A DNA stretch of 5,602 nucleotides from Deltaproteobacteria bacterium UBA1386. Lineage in GTDB: Bacteria; Desulfobacterota; Syntrophorhabdia; Syntrophorhabdales; Syntrophorhabdaceae. Position numbers and translations under genes: made by a program. A model generated the notes under the pieces. The model was not told where the DNA came from, made no database searches, and saw only the letters and a list, made by a program, of their open reading frames with translations. The stretch lies in contig DBQU01000087.1 of NCBI GenBank assembly GCA_002305765.1, positions 1-5,602 of the forward strand, written 5' to 3'. Shown piece by piece: positions 1 through 5,602 of the stretch (positions are counted from its first letter, which is position 1; the number at the start of each line of letters is the position of its first letter).

Positions 1-1971
1 CTGGCGACCTCGCCGCGCACCATCTATACAACCGTCGACGGGGTGAACCGCATCAGTTTCAGCACGTCGGAGGCCTCTTCGAACGGGACCCTGCAGACCT
101 ATCTCCAGGCGTCGGGAGATCCCGCAACGGCACAGAACATCGTCAATTACGTGCATGGCTACGACATCGCGGGCTACCGCAACAGAACGGTGACCACCTC
201 CTATTCCGGTTCGAGCGGTACTAATGTCTGGAAGCTGGGCGATATTGTTTCATCCACGCCGCGTCTCAAGGCGTCGTTTCCCCTGAACTCATACCATCTC
301 TATCCGTCGGAAGGATACAATGACCGCACGTACTACCAGTACGTGAACGATCTCGATGCCTCGGGTAACCCGATGGGCAGTTACAAGCAACGAGGAATGG
401 CATTCGTGGGCGCCAATGACGGCATGCTCCACGCCTTCGAGCTGGGAAAGCTCACCTTCACCAACCTGTCGGCCAATGAGGCCGCGCGCCTGGAGACCGT
501 GGATGTGCCCCTCGGCACGGAACGATGGGCCTATGTGCCGAAGGGAGCGCTTCCCTATCTCAAGTACCTCATGAACACCGACTACTGTCACATCTTCTAT
601 GTGAATCAGCCCGTCGTCGTCTTCGATGCCAGCGTAAATGCCGGTGGGTCTTTAAGCCAGGATCCCAACTACACGAAGACGCGCTCGAGCTGGAGGACCA
701 TCCTTATCGGTGGGATGGGCATGGGGGGAGCCTGTCGCGACAGCACGTCGAGCTGCAGCACGACAAGCGATTGTGTGAAGACGCCCGTCACGGGTGTCGG
801 ATATTCATCATATTTTGCCTTCGACGTAACGGACCCCACGAATCCCACACTGCTCTGGGAGTTCTCGAGGGATGACCTTGGCTTTTCGACGACGGGCCCC
901 GCCATCGTGCGGATAGGTGACCCCGCGAAGAACGGCAAATGGTTCGCCGTCTTCGCCAGCGGTCCCACCGGTCCCATAAACACGACCTACCACCAGTTCA
1001 TGGGCTTCTCTGACCAGAACCTGAAGTTCTTCGTTCTCGATCTCTTGAGCGGGCCGCAGGCGGCCGTGACCGTCATAGACACGGGGATCACGAACGCCTT
1101 CGGCGCCAGCCTGGCGAATTCCTCGTTTGACGTGGACAGGGGTGACCCGTACGCCTCGGGCGCCACGCCGTACTCGGACGATGTTGTCTACATGGGATAT
1201 ACGAAGAAAGACGGGACGACGTGGACGAAGGGCGGTGTCGTCCGTCTCATGACCAGAAACGATCCGAATCCGACGAACTGGGTCGCGAGCACCGTTATAG
1301 ACAACGTGGGTCCCGTCACGACAAGCCTCACGAAGCTCCAGGACCGCAGGAACAGGAAACTCTGGCTCTATTTCGGTACAGGCAGGTATTTCTATCGTCT
1401 CAACGATGGGGCTTTGATCGATGATCCCGACAATCAGCAGGCGTTCTACGGAATAATCGAGCCCTGCTACATGTCATCGACAAACATGATGAATTTGACG
1501 TGCACAACGACACGCACCGTGGGGGACCTCCAGAATCAGACGGGCTCATCGTCCAACCTTGCTCCCACAGCGCTCGGCTGGTACATCAACTTCCCGACGC
1601 CCGATTCGGGCTACAAGGCGCACCGGGTCCTGGCCCCGCCGGTGGCATCGTACAACGGAGTGGTCTATTTTCTGACAAGCTCGCCTTCGACAGACGTTTG
1701 CTCCATGGGCGGCTACACGTACCTCTGGGCCGTCTGGTACAGTAACGGAGGTGCCCCTCCGGCCTCGGCCCTGTCGGGGATGGTCGTCACGCAGCTCTCG
1801 ACGGGCCAGATCGCGACGCCGATCCTGAAGACGGCGAGCGGCGGCTCGGCCTTGACGGTTGCGGGCGGAAAAGCGATGGCGGTCGGTCAGGGTGTGAACA
1901 TCGGCGGAGGTTTCTCGCTTCTGGGTCCTCCGAAACCGTTGAGAAAAATACTCCATATGAAGGAAAAATGA
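1..1971 (+). CDS. pilY1: PilY1-type pilus tip adhesin/assembly protein, C-terminal part (5' end outside window)
   Basis: The frame is open from base 1, so the GTG at 43 is an internal codon and not a start; 656 codons are visible. PilY1 (Neisseria PilC family) is a secreted tip protein of type IVa pili that promotes extension, adhesion and surface sensing. Family hallmarks of the C-terminal beta-propeller appear in order: WKLGDIVSSTP (229-261), the blade motif FVGANDGMLHAFE (403-441), RWAYVPKG (about 523-546), an acidic loop beginning DVDRGD (1129-1146), FGTGRYF (about 1372-1392), QAFYGI (about 1438-1455), and GWYINFP followed by a CSMGG segment near the end. The N-terminal half, which in relatives carries the signal peptide and often a vWA domain, is missing only because the window starts here. 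Seven Cys codons are visible, three of them clustered (733, 754, 772). The gene ends in a 4-base ATGA overlap with the next pilin gene. Family assignment is secure; ligand or adhesin specificity cannot be read from the sequence. Confidence 0.93.
   Translation: MATSPRTIYTTVDGVNRISFSTSEASSNGTLQTYLQASGDPATAQNIVNYVHGYDIAGYRNRTVTTSYSGSSGTNVWKLGDIVSSTPRLKASFPLNSYHLYPSEGYNDRTYYQYVNDLDASGNPMGSYKQRGMAFVGANDGMLHAFELGKLTFTNLSANEAARLETVDVPLGTERWAYVPKGALPYLKYLMNTDYCHIFYVNQPVVVFDASVNAGGSLSQDPNYTKTRSSWRTILIGGMGMGGACRDSTSSCSTTSDCVKTPVTGVGYSSYFAFDVTDPTNPTLLWEFSRDDLGFSTTGPAIVRIGDPAKNGKWFAVFASGPTGPINTTYHQFMGFSDQNLKFFVLDLLSGPQAAVTVIDTGITNAFGASLANSSFDVDRGDPYASGATPYSDDVVYMGYTKKDGTTWTKGGVVRLMTRNDPNPTNWVASTVIDNVGPVTTSLTKLQDRRNRKLWLYFGTGRYFYRLNDGALIDDPDNQQAFYGIIEPCYMSSTNMMNLTCTTTRTVGDLQNQTGSSSNLAPTALGWYINFPTPDSGYKAHRVLAPPVASYNGVVYFLTSSPSTDVCSMGGYTYLWAVWYSNGGAPPASALSGMVVTQLSTGQIATPILKTASGGSALTVAGGKAMAVGQGVNIGGGFSLLGPPKPLRKILHMKEK
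1959..1964 (+). promoter_or_regulatory. Ribosome binding site of the GspH/FimT-type gene
   Basis: GAAGGA lies inside the last codons of pilY1, only 3 bases before the ATG at 1968. The spacing is short, but the ATGA stop/start overlap makes translational coupling to pilY1 likely, so a strong independent site may not be needed. Confidence 0.5.
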
Positions 1972-2531
1972 GAGATCGCAGAGGCTTCACACTCGTCGAG
2001 CTTCTTATCGTCATCGCCATCGTGGGGATCCTCGCCGCCATCGCCGCCCCGAACATGTCCGGTTTTGTGAGGCAGAACAGGATCCGGAACCAGACGATAC
2101 GGATCTACAATGACATCATGAACACGAGGATCATGGCGATGAACACGAACCGTACCCATTTCATCGAGTTCGGCCTCGCCGGAAATCAGTACCGCGTTGT
2201 GGAGGACACGAACGGGAACAATGCGAACAACGCGGGAGGCGCTGATACGATTCGGCTCGCGAGGACGGCCATAATCCCCTTCACGTGGTCCAACACCGAT
2301 CCCGGGATGGAAGCGATCGAGATCCAGGCGGGAGCCTTTACAAACAACTTCGTTACCTTCGAGTCCCGCGGTGTCGCGACGGGATTGCTTAACGTGTCGG
2401 GAGGCGCGATCTGCATACCTTCGGTGAACCTCAATCCCAGCACGAACTGCATAGTCGTCACGCCCACGAGGATCAGGATGGGGAAATACAGCGGAGCAGC
2501 GGGAGGGTGCAGTGCTGCGGCATGTAACTAA
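1968..2531 (+). CDS. fimT: GspH/FimT-family minor pilin (type IV pseudopilin)
   Basis: This 187-residue prepilin is a minor component of the pilus priming complex, inserted in the inner membrane and processed by prepilin peptidase. It has a very short basic leader, MRDRRG, with the cleavage site G6/F7, then FTLVELL with the conserved Glu at mature position 5. The hydrophobic helix runs to about residue 27, and Pro28 (mature 22) is the usual kink. The body fits the GspH/FimT fold: a Thr/Arg/Asn-rich helix, a beta region with VTFESRG (as in the family's F-x-x-x-G strand) and a final strand IVVTPTRIRM. Four cysteines (149, 161, 181, 186) could form two disulfides in the periplasm. The Gly/Ala/Cys-rich tail is encoded where the pilV ribosome site and start lie, so it may be shaped by that overlap. 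FimT, FimU and GspH are hard to tell apart by sequence; the symbol marks the class only. Confidence 0.87.
   Translation: MRDRRGFTLVELLIVIAIVGILAAIAAPNMSGFVRQNRIRNQTIRIYNDIMNTRIMAMNTNRTHFIEFGLAGNQYRVVEDTNGNNANNAGGADTIRLARTAIIPFTWSNTDPGMEAIEIQAGAFTNNFVTFESRGVATGLLNVSGGAICIPSVNLNPSTNCIVVTPTRIRMGKYSGAAGGCSAAACN
2501..2506 (+). promoter_or_regulatory. Ribosome binding site selecting the GTG start of pilV
   Basis: GGGAGG inside the end of the upstream pilin gene sits 5 bases before GTG 2512. It supports this non-ATG start and the 20-base overlap, since no other start with such a site precedes the prepilin cleavage motif in this frame. Confidence 0.65.
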
Positions 2532-2931
2532 GAACAGAAAAGGTTTCACGCTCATCGAGCTTCTCGTGTCCATGCTGGTCCTCTCCATCGGTCTCATGGC
2601 AATGCTCGACGGCCTGGCGAACTACATAAGGATAAATATGGAGAACCAGATGCGCAACGAAGCGATGCGCATCGCCGAGTCTACCTTGGAGACCCTTCGT
2701 AACGCGAGGTTCAGCGATGTGCAGAGCCATGCGGTGGTGATCACCACCCCTGAGGTCAGGAGGGTCCGGAACATCGACGTGTCCTATGCTGTCACCTGGA
2801 CGGTGACGAATGTCGCCGCAACGGGTGTAACGACACCGACCAGCGTAGCGGTCCAGGTGAGTGTCACCTGGAACCACAGGAATGTCGCGCACCGGCACGA
2901 CGCGGCGTCCATCATCAGCACCGACGCATGA
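2512..2931 (+). CDS. pilV: PilV-like minor pilin (GspI class)
   Basis: This 139-residue prepilin begins at GTG 2512. The leader of 11 residues ends in NRKG, cleavage is at G11/F12, and FTLIELL carries the conserved Glu16 (mature 5). The following segment, SMLVLSIGLMAMLDGLA, is the characteristic PilV/GspI helix (VLSIGLMAML), and MRNEAMRIAESTLETLRNARF matches the family's Ala/Glu-rich amphipathic continuation (A-x-x-x-A-E-x-x-x-E-x-L-R). The small beta domain ends with a VSVTW strand, as in many PilV proteins. There are no cysteines, unlike the three other minor pilins here. The gene overlaps the upstream pilin gene by 20 bases in another frame and stops 13 bases before pilW, whose ribosome site overlaps the pilV stop codon. 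In the tip complex PilV/GspI is expected to pair with the PilW/GspJ and PilX/GspK classes. Confidence 0.88.
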   Translation: MLRHVTKNRKGFTLIELLVSMLVLSIGLMAMLDGLANYIRINMENQMRNEAMRIAESTLETLRNARFSDVQSHAVVITTPEVRRVRNIDVSYAVTWTVTNVAATGVTTPTSVAVQVSVTWNHRNVAHRHDAASIISTDA

Positions 2932-2936
2932 GGTGA
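2930..2936 (+). promoter_or_regulatory. Ribosome binding site of pilW, overlapping the pilV stop
   Basis: GAGGTGA is a 7-base match to the anti-Shine-Dalgarno complement, 8 bases before ATG 2945. Its first two bases are the last two of the pilV TGA stop. It decides in favour of ATG 2945 over an in-frame upstream start at 2861, which lies inside pilV and would put 28 extra residues before the prepilin leader. Confidence 0.75.
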
Positions 2937-2944
2937 AGGGATCT

Positions 2945-4060
2945 ATGACGAGCGACAAGAAAGGGTTCAGCCTGTTGGAGATACTCATCGCCATAGCGAT
3001 CATGGGGATCATCATGGCGATGAACAGTCAGCTCCTTATGGATCTTGTCAGGGGACAGCGCCAGCAGGCCGGTGTTGTCACAACCCAGTTTGAAACCTCC
3101 CTCGGGCTGGAGATGCTCAGGAGCGACGTGTCCAACGCGGGGTTTGGTCTCCCGGATGAATTCGCGAGCGCCCCCGGGACATACACGGAGGCCACAGCTG
3201 ACCCCGCCCAGCAGTTCAACAGCGCTCCCAACGTGCCGAGGGCCCTCATGCACAGCAATAACGTGGGGGCGTTCACGAATTACATCGCCAACTCCGACTA
3301 CCTCGTGATCAGGTCTCCCGCGGTCGGCATGAACACCGCCGCCGGGAAGTGGACGAACATCACCAGTACGACGGTGCACGTCTGGAATGACGTCAATCTC
3401 GACATGGTGAACGGGCGGGACTACATGATCGTCATAAAGCCGCGCTCGGCCCTGGGGGGCAGGTCCAAGCTCATCGTTTCTTCCGGCGCCTATTCCCTGC
3501 AATACATCACATCGGCCCTGGATGCCGCCTTCCAGCCTTCCGCGGCGACGGGGGAGCGGTATCTAGCCTTCGGCGTGGAAGACAGCATCGCTCCGACCAT
3601 GCCCTTCAACAGGGCGGATTATTTCGTCAAAAGGCCCGCCGTCACGAACGTCAACTGCGCGCCAGGCACGGGGACCCTCTACAAGGCCATCGTCAAGCAT
3701 GGGCCCGCGGGGACGGGTGGGGCGACGGAAGAGTGTCCCCTCGTTGAATGTGTCGCAAATATGCAGGTCGTCTTCAGGCTCGATACCAACCTGGATGGAG
3801 TTCCCGATCAGACGGTGACGGACATATCGGGGTTGGATGCCCTCTCCATCAAGGAGCAGGTCAAGGAAGTGCAGATATACATACTCGGTCACGAGGGAAT
3901 CCTGGACCGCAGGTTCACGTACGGCGGAGCCAATCCCGTCACCGTCGGACCTTCCGCGGCGATGGGCACGACCGTTAACCTCACTGGCTTCGGCTCCGAT
4001 TGGAACCATTACCGGTGGAAGATATACACGTTGATCGTGAAGCCCAAGAGCTTCTACTAG
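2945..4060 (+). CDS. pilW: PilW-like minor pilin (GspJ class)
   Basis: This 371-residue prepilin is the largest minor pilin of the set, as PilW usually is. The leader MTSDKKG is cut before F8; FSLLEIL has Glu12 at mature position 5. A hydrophobic helix extends to about residue 32, followed by the Gln/Arg-rich helix RGQRQQ and the family signature LEMLRSDVSNAGFG (residues 55-68). The large beta-rich C-terminal domain contains three cysteines (238, 264, 269) and an acidic loop DTNLDGVPD (280-288) after the strand MQVVFRL, at the place where PilW proteins commonly carry a D-x-N-x-D-G-x-x-D element. The end, HYRWKIYTLIVKPKS, resembles the terminal strand of PilW relatives. The start is chosen from the strong ribosome site and the leader length. 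The expected role is in the inner-membrane priming complex and at the pilus tip beneath PilY1. Confidence 0.88.
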   Translation: MTSDKKGFSLLEILIAIAIMGIIMAMNSQLLMDLVRGQRQQAGVVTTQFETSLGLEMLRSDVSNAGFGLPDEFASAPGTYTEATADPAQQFNSAPNVPRALMHSNNVGAFTNYIANSDYLVIRSPAVGMNTAAGKWTNITSTTVHVWNDVNLDMVNGRDYMIVIKPRSALGGRSKLIVSSGAYSLQYITSALDAAFQPSAATGERYLAFGVEDSIAPTMPFNRADYFVKRPAVTNVNCAPGTGTLYKAIVKHGPAGTGGATEECPLVECVANMQVVFRLDTNLDGVPDQTVTDISGLDALSIKEQVKEVQIYILGHEGILDRRFTYGGANPVTVGPSAAMGTTVNLTGFGSDWNHYRWKIYTLIVKPKSFY

Positions 4061-4069
4061 AGAGGGATT

Positions 4070-4077
4070 GGAAGGGG
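4070..4077 (+). promoter_or_regulatory. Ribosome binding site of the pilX-like gene
   Basis: GGAAGGGG lies 5 bases before ATG 4083 in the 22-base gap after pilW. It favours this ATG over the in-frame TTG at 4068 (upstream of this site) and the in-frame ATG at 4101 (no clear site). Confidence 0.6.
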
Positions 4078-4082
4078 ACAGA

Positions 4083-4733
4083 ATGATAGCCCGGCACGAT
4101 ATGAAAAAGCCCAGGATGGACCGCGGCGTTGCCCTCGTATCGGCATTGATAGTTGTCTCTGTTGCCGCAGGGATCTTTGCGGCCGTCATGTACTACGCGA
4201 TGACAGGGTCGGAGCTTTCGGGTTTGCAGAGAAAGTACCAGAGTTCAAAAGAGGCTTCTCTCGGTGCCATAGAGATTTTTACCAAGGATGTCCTGCCCCG
4301 TGTGGTATCGGGAACGGAGCTCTCGGCAGCCGTCACGGGCATGGTGGTCCCCAGCGTCATGCCGACTATCCAGGCGGACGCGGGGAAGGATGCCTGTTTC
4401 CGCGCCAAGCTGACAAGCGTCACATCGGCCTGGCCTGGGGGAACCTGTGACAGCGGACCCGACTCCACCCTCAACAGCGATATCGTCTTCAACCTGAAGA
4501 GCACCTCCACCTCGACGAGGCCCTTCGTGGTGAGCATGAAGATAGTGGACACCGTCACGGGGAACTCCGACAAAACGGGCACCATACTGGAGACGGCGAG
4601 CGGGGTGGTGGATGACGCGTCGGGCATTATCAAGATCCAGCACTTCCCTTATCTCTACACCATCATGACCGACGCAAGGCCCCAGAACAGCACGACGGAA
4701 CGTGCCAATATCGAAGTCCTCTATGCCTACTAA
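4083..4733 (+). CDS. pilX: PilX-like minor pilin (GspK class), lacking Glu5
   Basis: This 216-residue protein has a basic N-terminus and the sequence DRGVALVSALIVVSV, typical of the PilX N-terminal family. If cut after G15, the mature protein starts VALVS, so position 5 is Ser20 in place of the Glu found in the three preceding pilins. Loss of Glu5 is known for the GspK class, which caps the pseudopilus tip. The helix continues into SGLQRKYQSSKEASLGAIEIF, which resembles the A-x-x-A-x-E segment of PilX proteins (degenerate here). Two cysteines (105 and 122) flank a short loop and could form the disulfide typical of many pilins. The protein is bigger than many PilX proteins but smaller than GspK. 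It follows pilW by 22 bases and overlaps the next gene by 11. The class is supported by both sequence and position; exact orthology is less certain because the C-terminal domain is not recognisable by eye. Confidence 0.78.
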   Translation: MIARHDMKKPRMDRGVALVSALIVVSVAAGIFAAVMYYAMTGSELSGLQRKYQSSKEASLGAIEIFTKDVLPRVVSGTELSAAVTGMVVPSVMPTIQADAGKDACFRAKLTSVTSAWPGGTCDSGPDSTLNSDIVFNLKSTSTSTRPFVVSMKIVDTVTGNSDKTGTILETASGVVDDASGIIKIQHFPYLYTIMTDARPQNSTTERANIEVLYAY

Positions 4734-5532
4734 ACGACCCGTACGACCGATTCGACCCATCAGGCCTACCCCGCCGACGGTAACAAGGGGCGGCAGCAAA
4801 AAGACCGTTGTTGTCATGGCTGTTATCGTGCTGGCCATCCTCGCCGTGTTGTACTACTTCCTGAGCAGGGGCCCATCAGGACAGAACGCGCCGCCCCCCG
4901 CGGACACGGCGGCGGGCAGCGGACAGGCCGGTGGAGCCGCACCGGGAACTGCGGCGGACGGGGTGGGAATCGCCGTGGGCAAGGCCAGACTGCAGCTCGA
5001 ATCCTCGGGCGATAAGGACACCGTCAGGGTTGTCATCGACAGGCCGGCCGGTTCGGAGGACTCGGATGTTGTCTACAGGTACGAGTGGACCATCAACGGC
5101 AAGCCTGCGGGCGAGGGAAGCGATAGTCTGAGCGGGTTCAAGCGGGGAGAGAGGGTCGCGGTGAAGATCACGCCTTTGCAGGACGGCAAGGCTGGCCCTT
5201 CACGGATCCTCGATTTCCTTGTGCAGAACACTCCGCCCAGGGTGACCGGGGGACAGGACATCAAGCTCGATGGCAATGTTTTCTCCTGCCACGTCAAGGG
5301 TATCGATAGCGACGGCGATGCGCTGTCGTATGTCCTCGAAGACGCCCCAGAGGGCATGACGATAGACCCTCAGACCGGAGCCGTCCGGTGGCAGTTGAAA
5401 GAGAGCGACTACGGGGAGCGCACCATCAAGGTAAAGGTGAGCGATGGAAAAGGCGGAGTCGCAGACTACAGCCTCAAGGTGGACCTTCAGAAACCTTCCC
5501 CGGATAAGACATCCTCCGACAATCGAAAATGA
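4723..5532 (+). CDS. Single-pass membrane protein with Ig-like and cadherin-like extracytoplasmic domains
   Basis: I do not recognise this as a named gene. ATG 4723 gives 269 residues; a GTG at 4702 would add 7. Neither has a strong ribosome site, and coupling to pilX by the 11-base overlap is likely. Layout: a basic Arg-Pro-rich tail with an RPx repeat (residues 5-15), a KK pair, one membrane segment (about 28-47, VVVMAVIVLAILAVLYYF), an Ala/Gly/Pro linker (about 50-80), a first beta domain (about 83-170) with YRYEWTINGK and FKRGERV like Ig-like repeats, then NTPPRV leading into a second domain (about 171-255). That one has DSDGDALSY, PEGMTIDPQTGAVRW and VKVSDGKGG, the pattern of putative-Ig/cadherin-like domains (He_PIG type). 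Positive-inside charge places the domains in the periplasm. It has one Cys (189), no lipobox and no sorting signal. Its place at the end of the minor-pilin operon suggests a pilus-linked structural or assembly role, which is inference. Confidence 0.85.
   Translation: MPTKRPVRPIRPIRPTPPTVTRGGSKKTVVVMAVIVLAILAVLYYFLSRGPSGQNAPPPADTAAGSGQAGGAAPGTAADGVGIAVGKARLQLESSGDKDTVRVVIDRPAGSEDSDVVYRYEWTINGKPAGEGSDSLSGFKRGERVAVKITPLQDGKAGPSRILDFLVQNTPPRVTGGQDIKLDGNVFSCHVKGIDSDGDALSYVLEDAPEGMTIDPQTGAVRWQLKESDYGERTIKVKVSDGKGGVADYSLKVDLQKPSPDKTSSDNRK
4735..4767 (+). repeat. Short Arg-Pro tandem repeat (9-base period) in the last gene
   Basis: Eleven codons encode RPVRPIRPIRP, a three-residue RPx unit repeated with different synonymous codons (CGA/AGG for Arg; CCC, CCG, CCT for Pro). 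It begins directly after the pilX stop codon. The codon variety suggests the peptide pattern is kept by selection and is not a fresh slippage product. Confidence 0.7.
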
Positions 5533-5602
5533 TCATTCAAGCACTTTCTCCCACACGTGGTATGATTGCTTGATTTTATTAGCCATTATAAAAGAATAAT
5601 CC
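5533..5602. other. AT-rich non-coding end of the operon
   Basis: After the last stop the composition turns sharply AT-rich compared with the GC-rich genes, and no coding frame is supported. It includes a palindrome CACGTG (5554-5559) and the inverted repeat described separately. The window ends before any next gene. Confidence 0.7.
5537..5580 (+). terminator. Possible weak rho-independent terminator
   Basis: TCAAGCA (5537-5543) can pair with TGCTTGA (5567-5573), followed at once by TTTTATT. The 7-base stem has only three G-C pairs and a 23-base loop, in which CCA/TGG around 5551-5560 could form a small inner stem. The position just after the last gene fits an operon end, but the structure is weak. 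Confidence 0.35.

Noticed and set aside
43..45. GTG as the start of the first gene
   Set aside because: The same frame is open to base 1 with residues that fit PilY1 (RTIYTT), there is no ribosome site, and a PilY1 needs an upstream signal peptide.
583..591. Tyr-Cys-His in PilY1 as part of a c-type heme site
   Set aside because: There is no CxxCH anywhere in the visible PilY1; a Cys-His pair alone is not a heme motif.
1887..2597. A long reverse-strand open frame (236 codons) opposite the GspH/FimT-type gene
   Set aside because: It lies opposite well-recognised pilin genes in GC-rich DNA, and its product is a low-complexity Arg/His/Asp-rich sequence with no domain. It is the shadow of the + strand codons.
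2861..2944. An N-terminally longer PilW starting inside pilV
   Set aside because: It would add 28 residues lacking any leader character; ATG 2945 has a near-perfect ribosome site and gives a normal 7-residue prepilin leader.
4245..4838. A 197-codon reverse-strand open frame across pilX and the start of the last gene
   Set aside because: Its product is rich in Arg, Gly and His with no recognisable motif, and it spans the junction of two supported + strand genes.
5528..5537. Palindrome AATGATCATT at the last stop codon as an operator
   Set aside because: It is a short AT-rich palindrome that occurs once and overlaps the end of the coding sequence; nothing links it to a regulator.
5566..5592. 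A promoter for a downstream gene (TTGCTT and TATAAA)
   Set aside because: The spacing is only 15 bases, the region is AT-rich so such matches arise by chance, and no following gene is visible in the window.

Overview
The window holds one gene cluster, entirely on the + strand, that encodes the tip and minor-pilin components of a type IVa pilus (T4P), followed by a small uncharacterised membrane protein. Gene content and sequence style suggest a Gram-negative bacterium, plausibly of the former Deltaproteobacteria (Desulfobacterota and relatives). The reasons are a PilY1 homologue, PilV/PilW/PilX-type minor pilins, GC-rich coding sequence with frequent AGG arginine codons, and a putative-Ig/cadherin-like surface protein. 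This placement is an inference; there is no rRNA or other marker gene here.

Layout. Bases 1-1971 are the C-terminal part of a pilY1-type gene whose 5' end lies before the window. It overlaps by 4 bases (ATGA) a GspH/FimT-type pseudopilin gene (1968-2531). That gene overlaps by 20 bases a pilV-like gene (2512-2931). After 13 bases comes a pilW-like gene (2945-4060), then after 22 bases a pilX/GspK-like gene (4083-4733). The last gene (4723-5532) overlaps pilX by 11 bases and encodes a single-pass membrane protein with an Arg-Pro-rich cytoplasmic tail, an Ala/Gly/Pro linker and two beta-sandwich-like domains. The final 70 bases are AT-rich and non-coding, with a weak terminator-like inverted repeat.

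How the genes work together. In characterised T4P, the four minor pilins of the FimU/FimT, PilV, PilW and PilX classes (equivalent to GspH, I, J and K of type II secretion) form a priming complex in the inner membrane. That complex starts pilus assembly and carries PilY1 at the pilus tip, where it acts in adhesion and calcium-dependent control of retraction. All four classes plus PilY1 are present here, tightly packed and partly overlapping, so they are almost certainly co-transcribed and probably translationally coupled. The major pilin, the motor ATPases and the secretin are not in the window.

Novelty. Most of the window is a recognisable, intact minor-pilin operon. The least explained part is the last gene. 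Smaller points worth a look are the insertion-bearing acidic loop of PilY1 with an embedded RGD, the DxNxDGxxD loop in PilW, the missing Glu5 in the PilX-like protein, and the gene order with pilY1 first. I see no mobile element, CRISPR array, RNA gene or broken gene.
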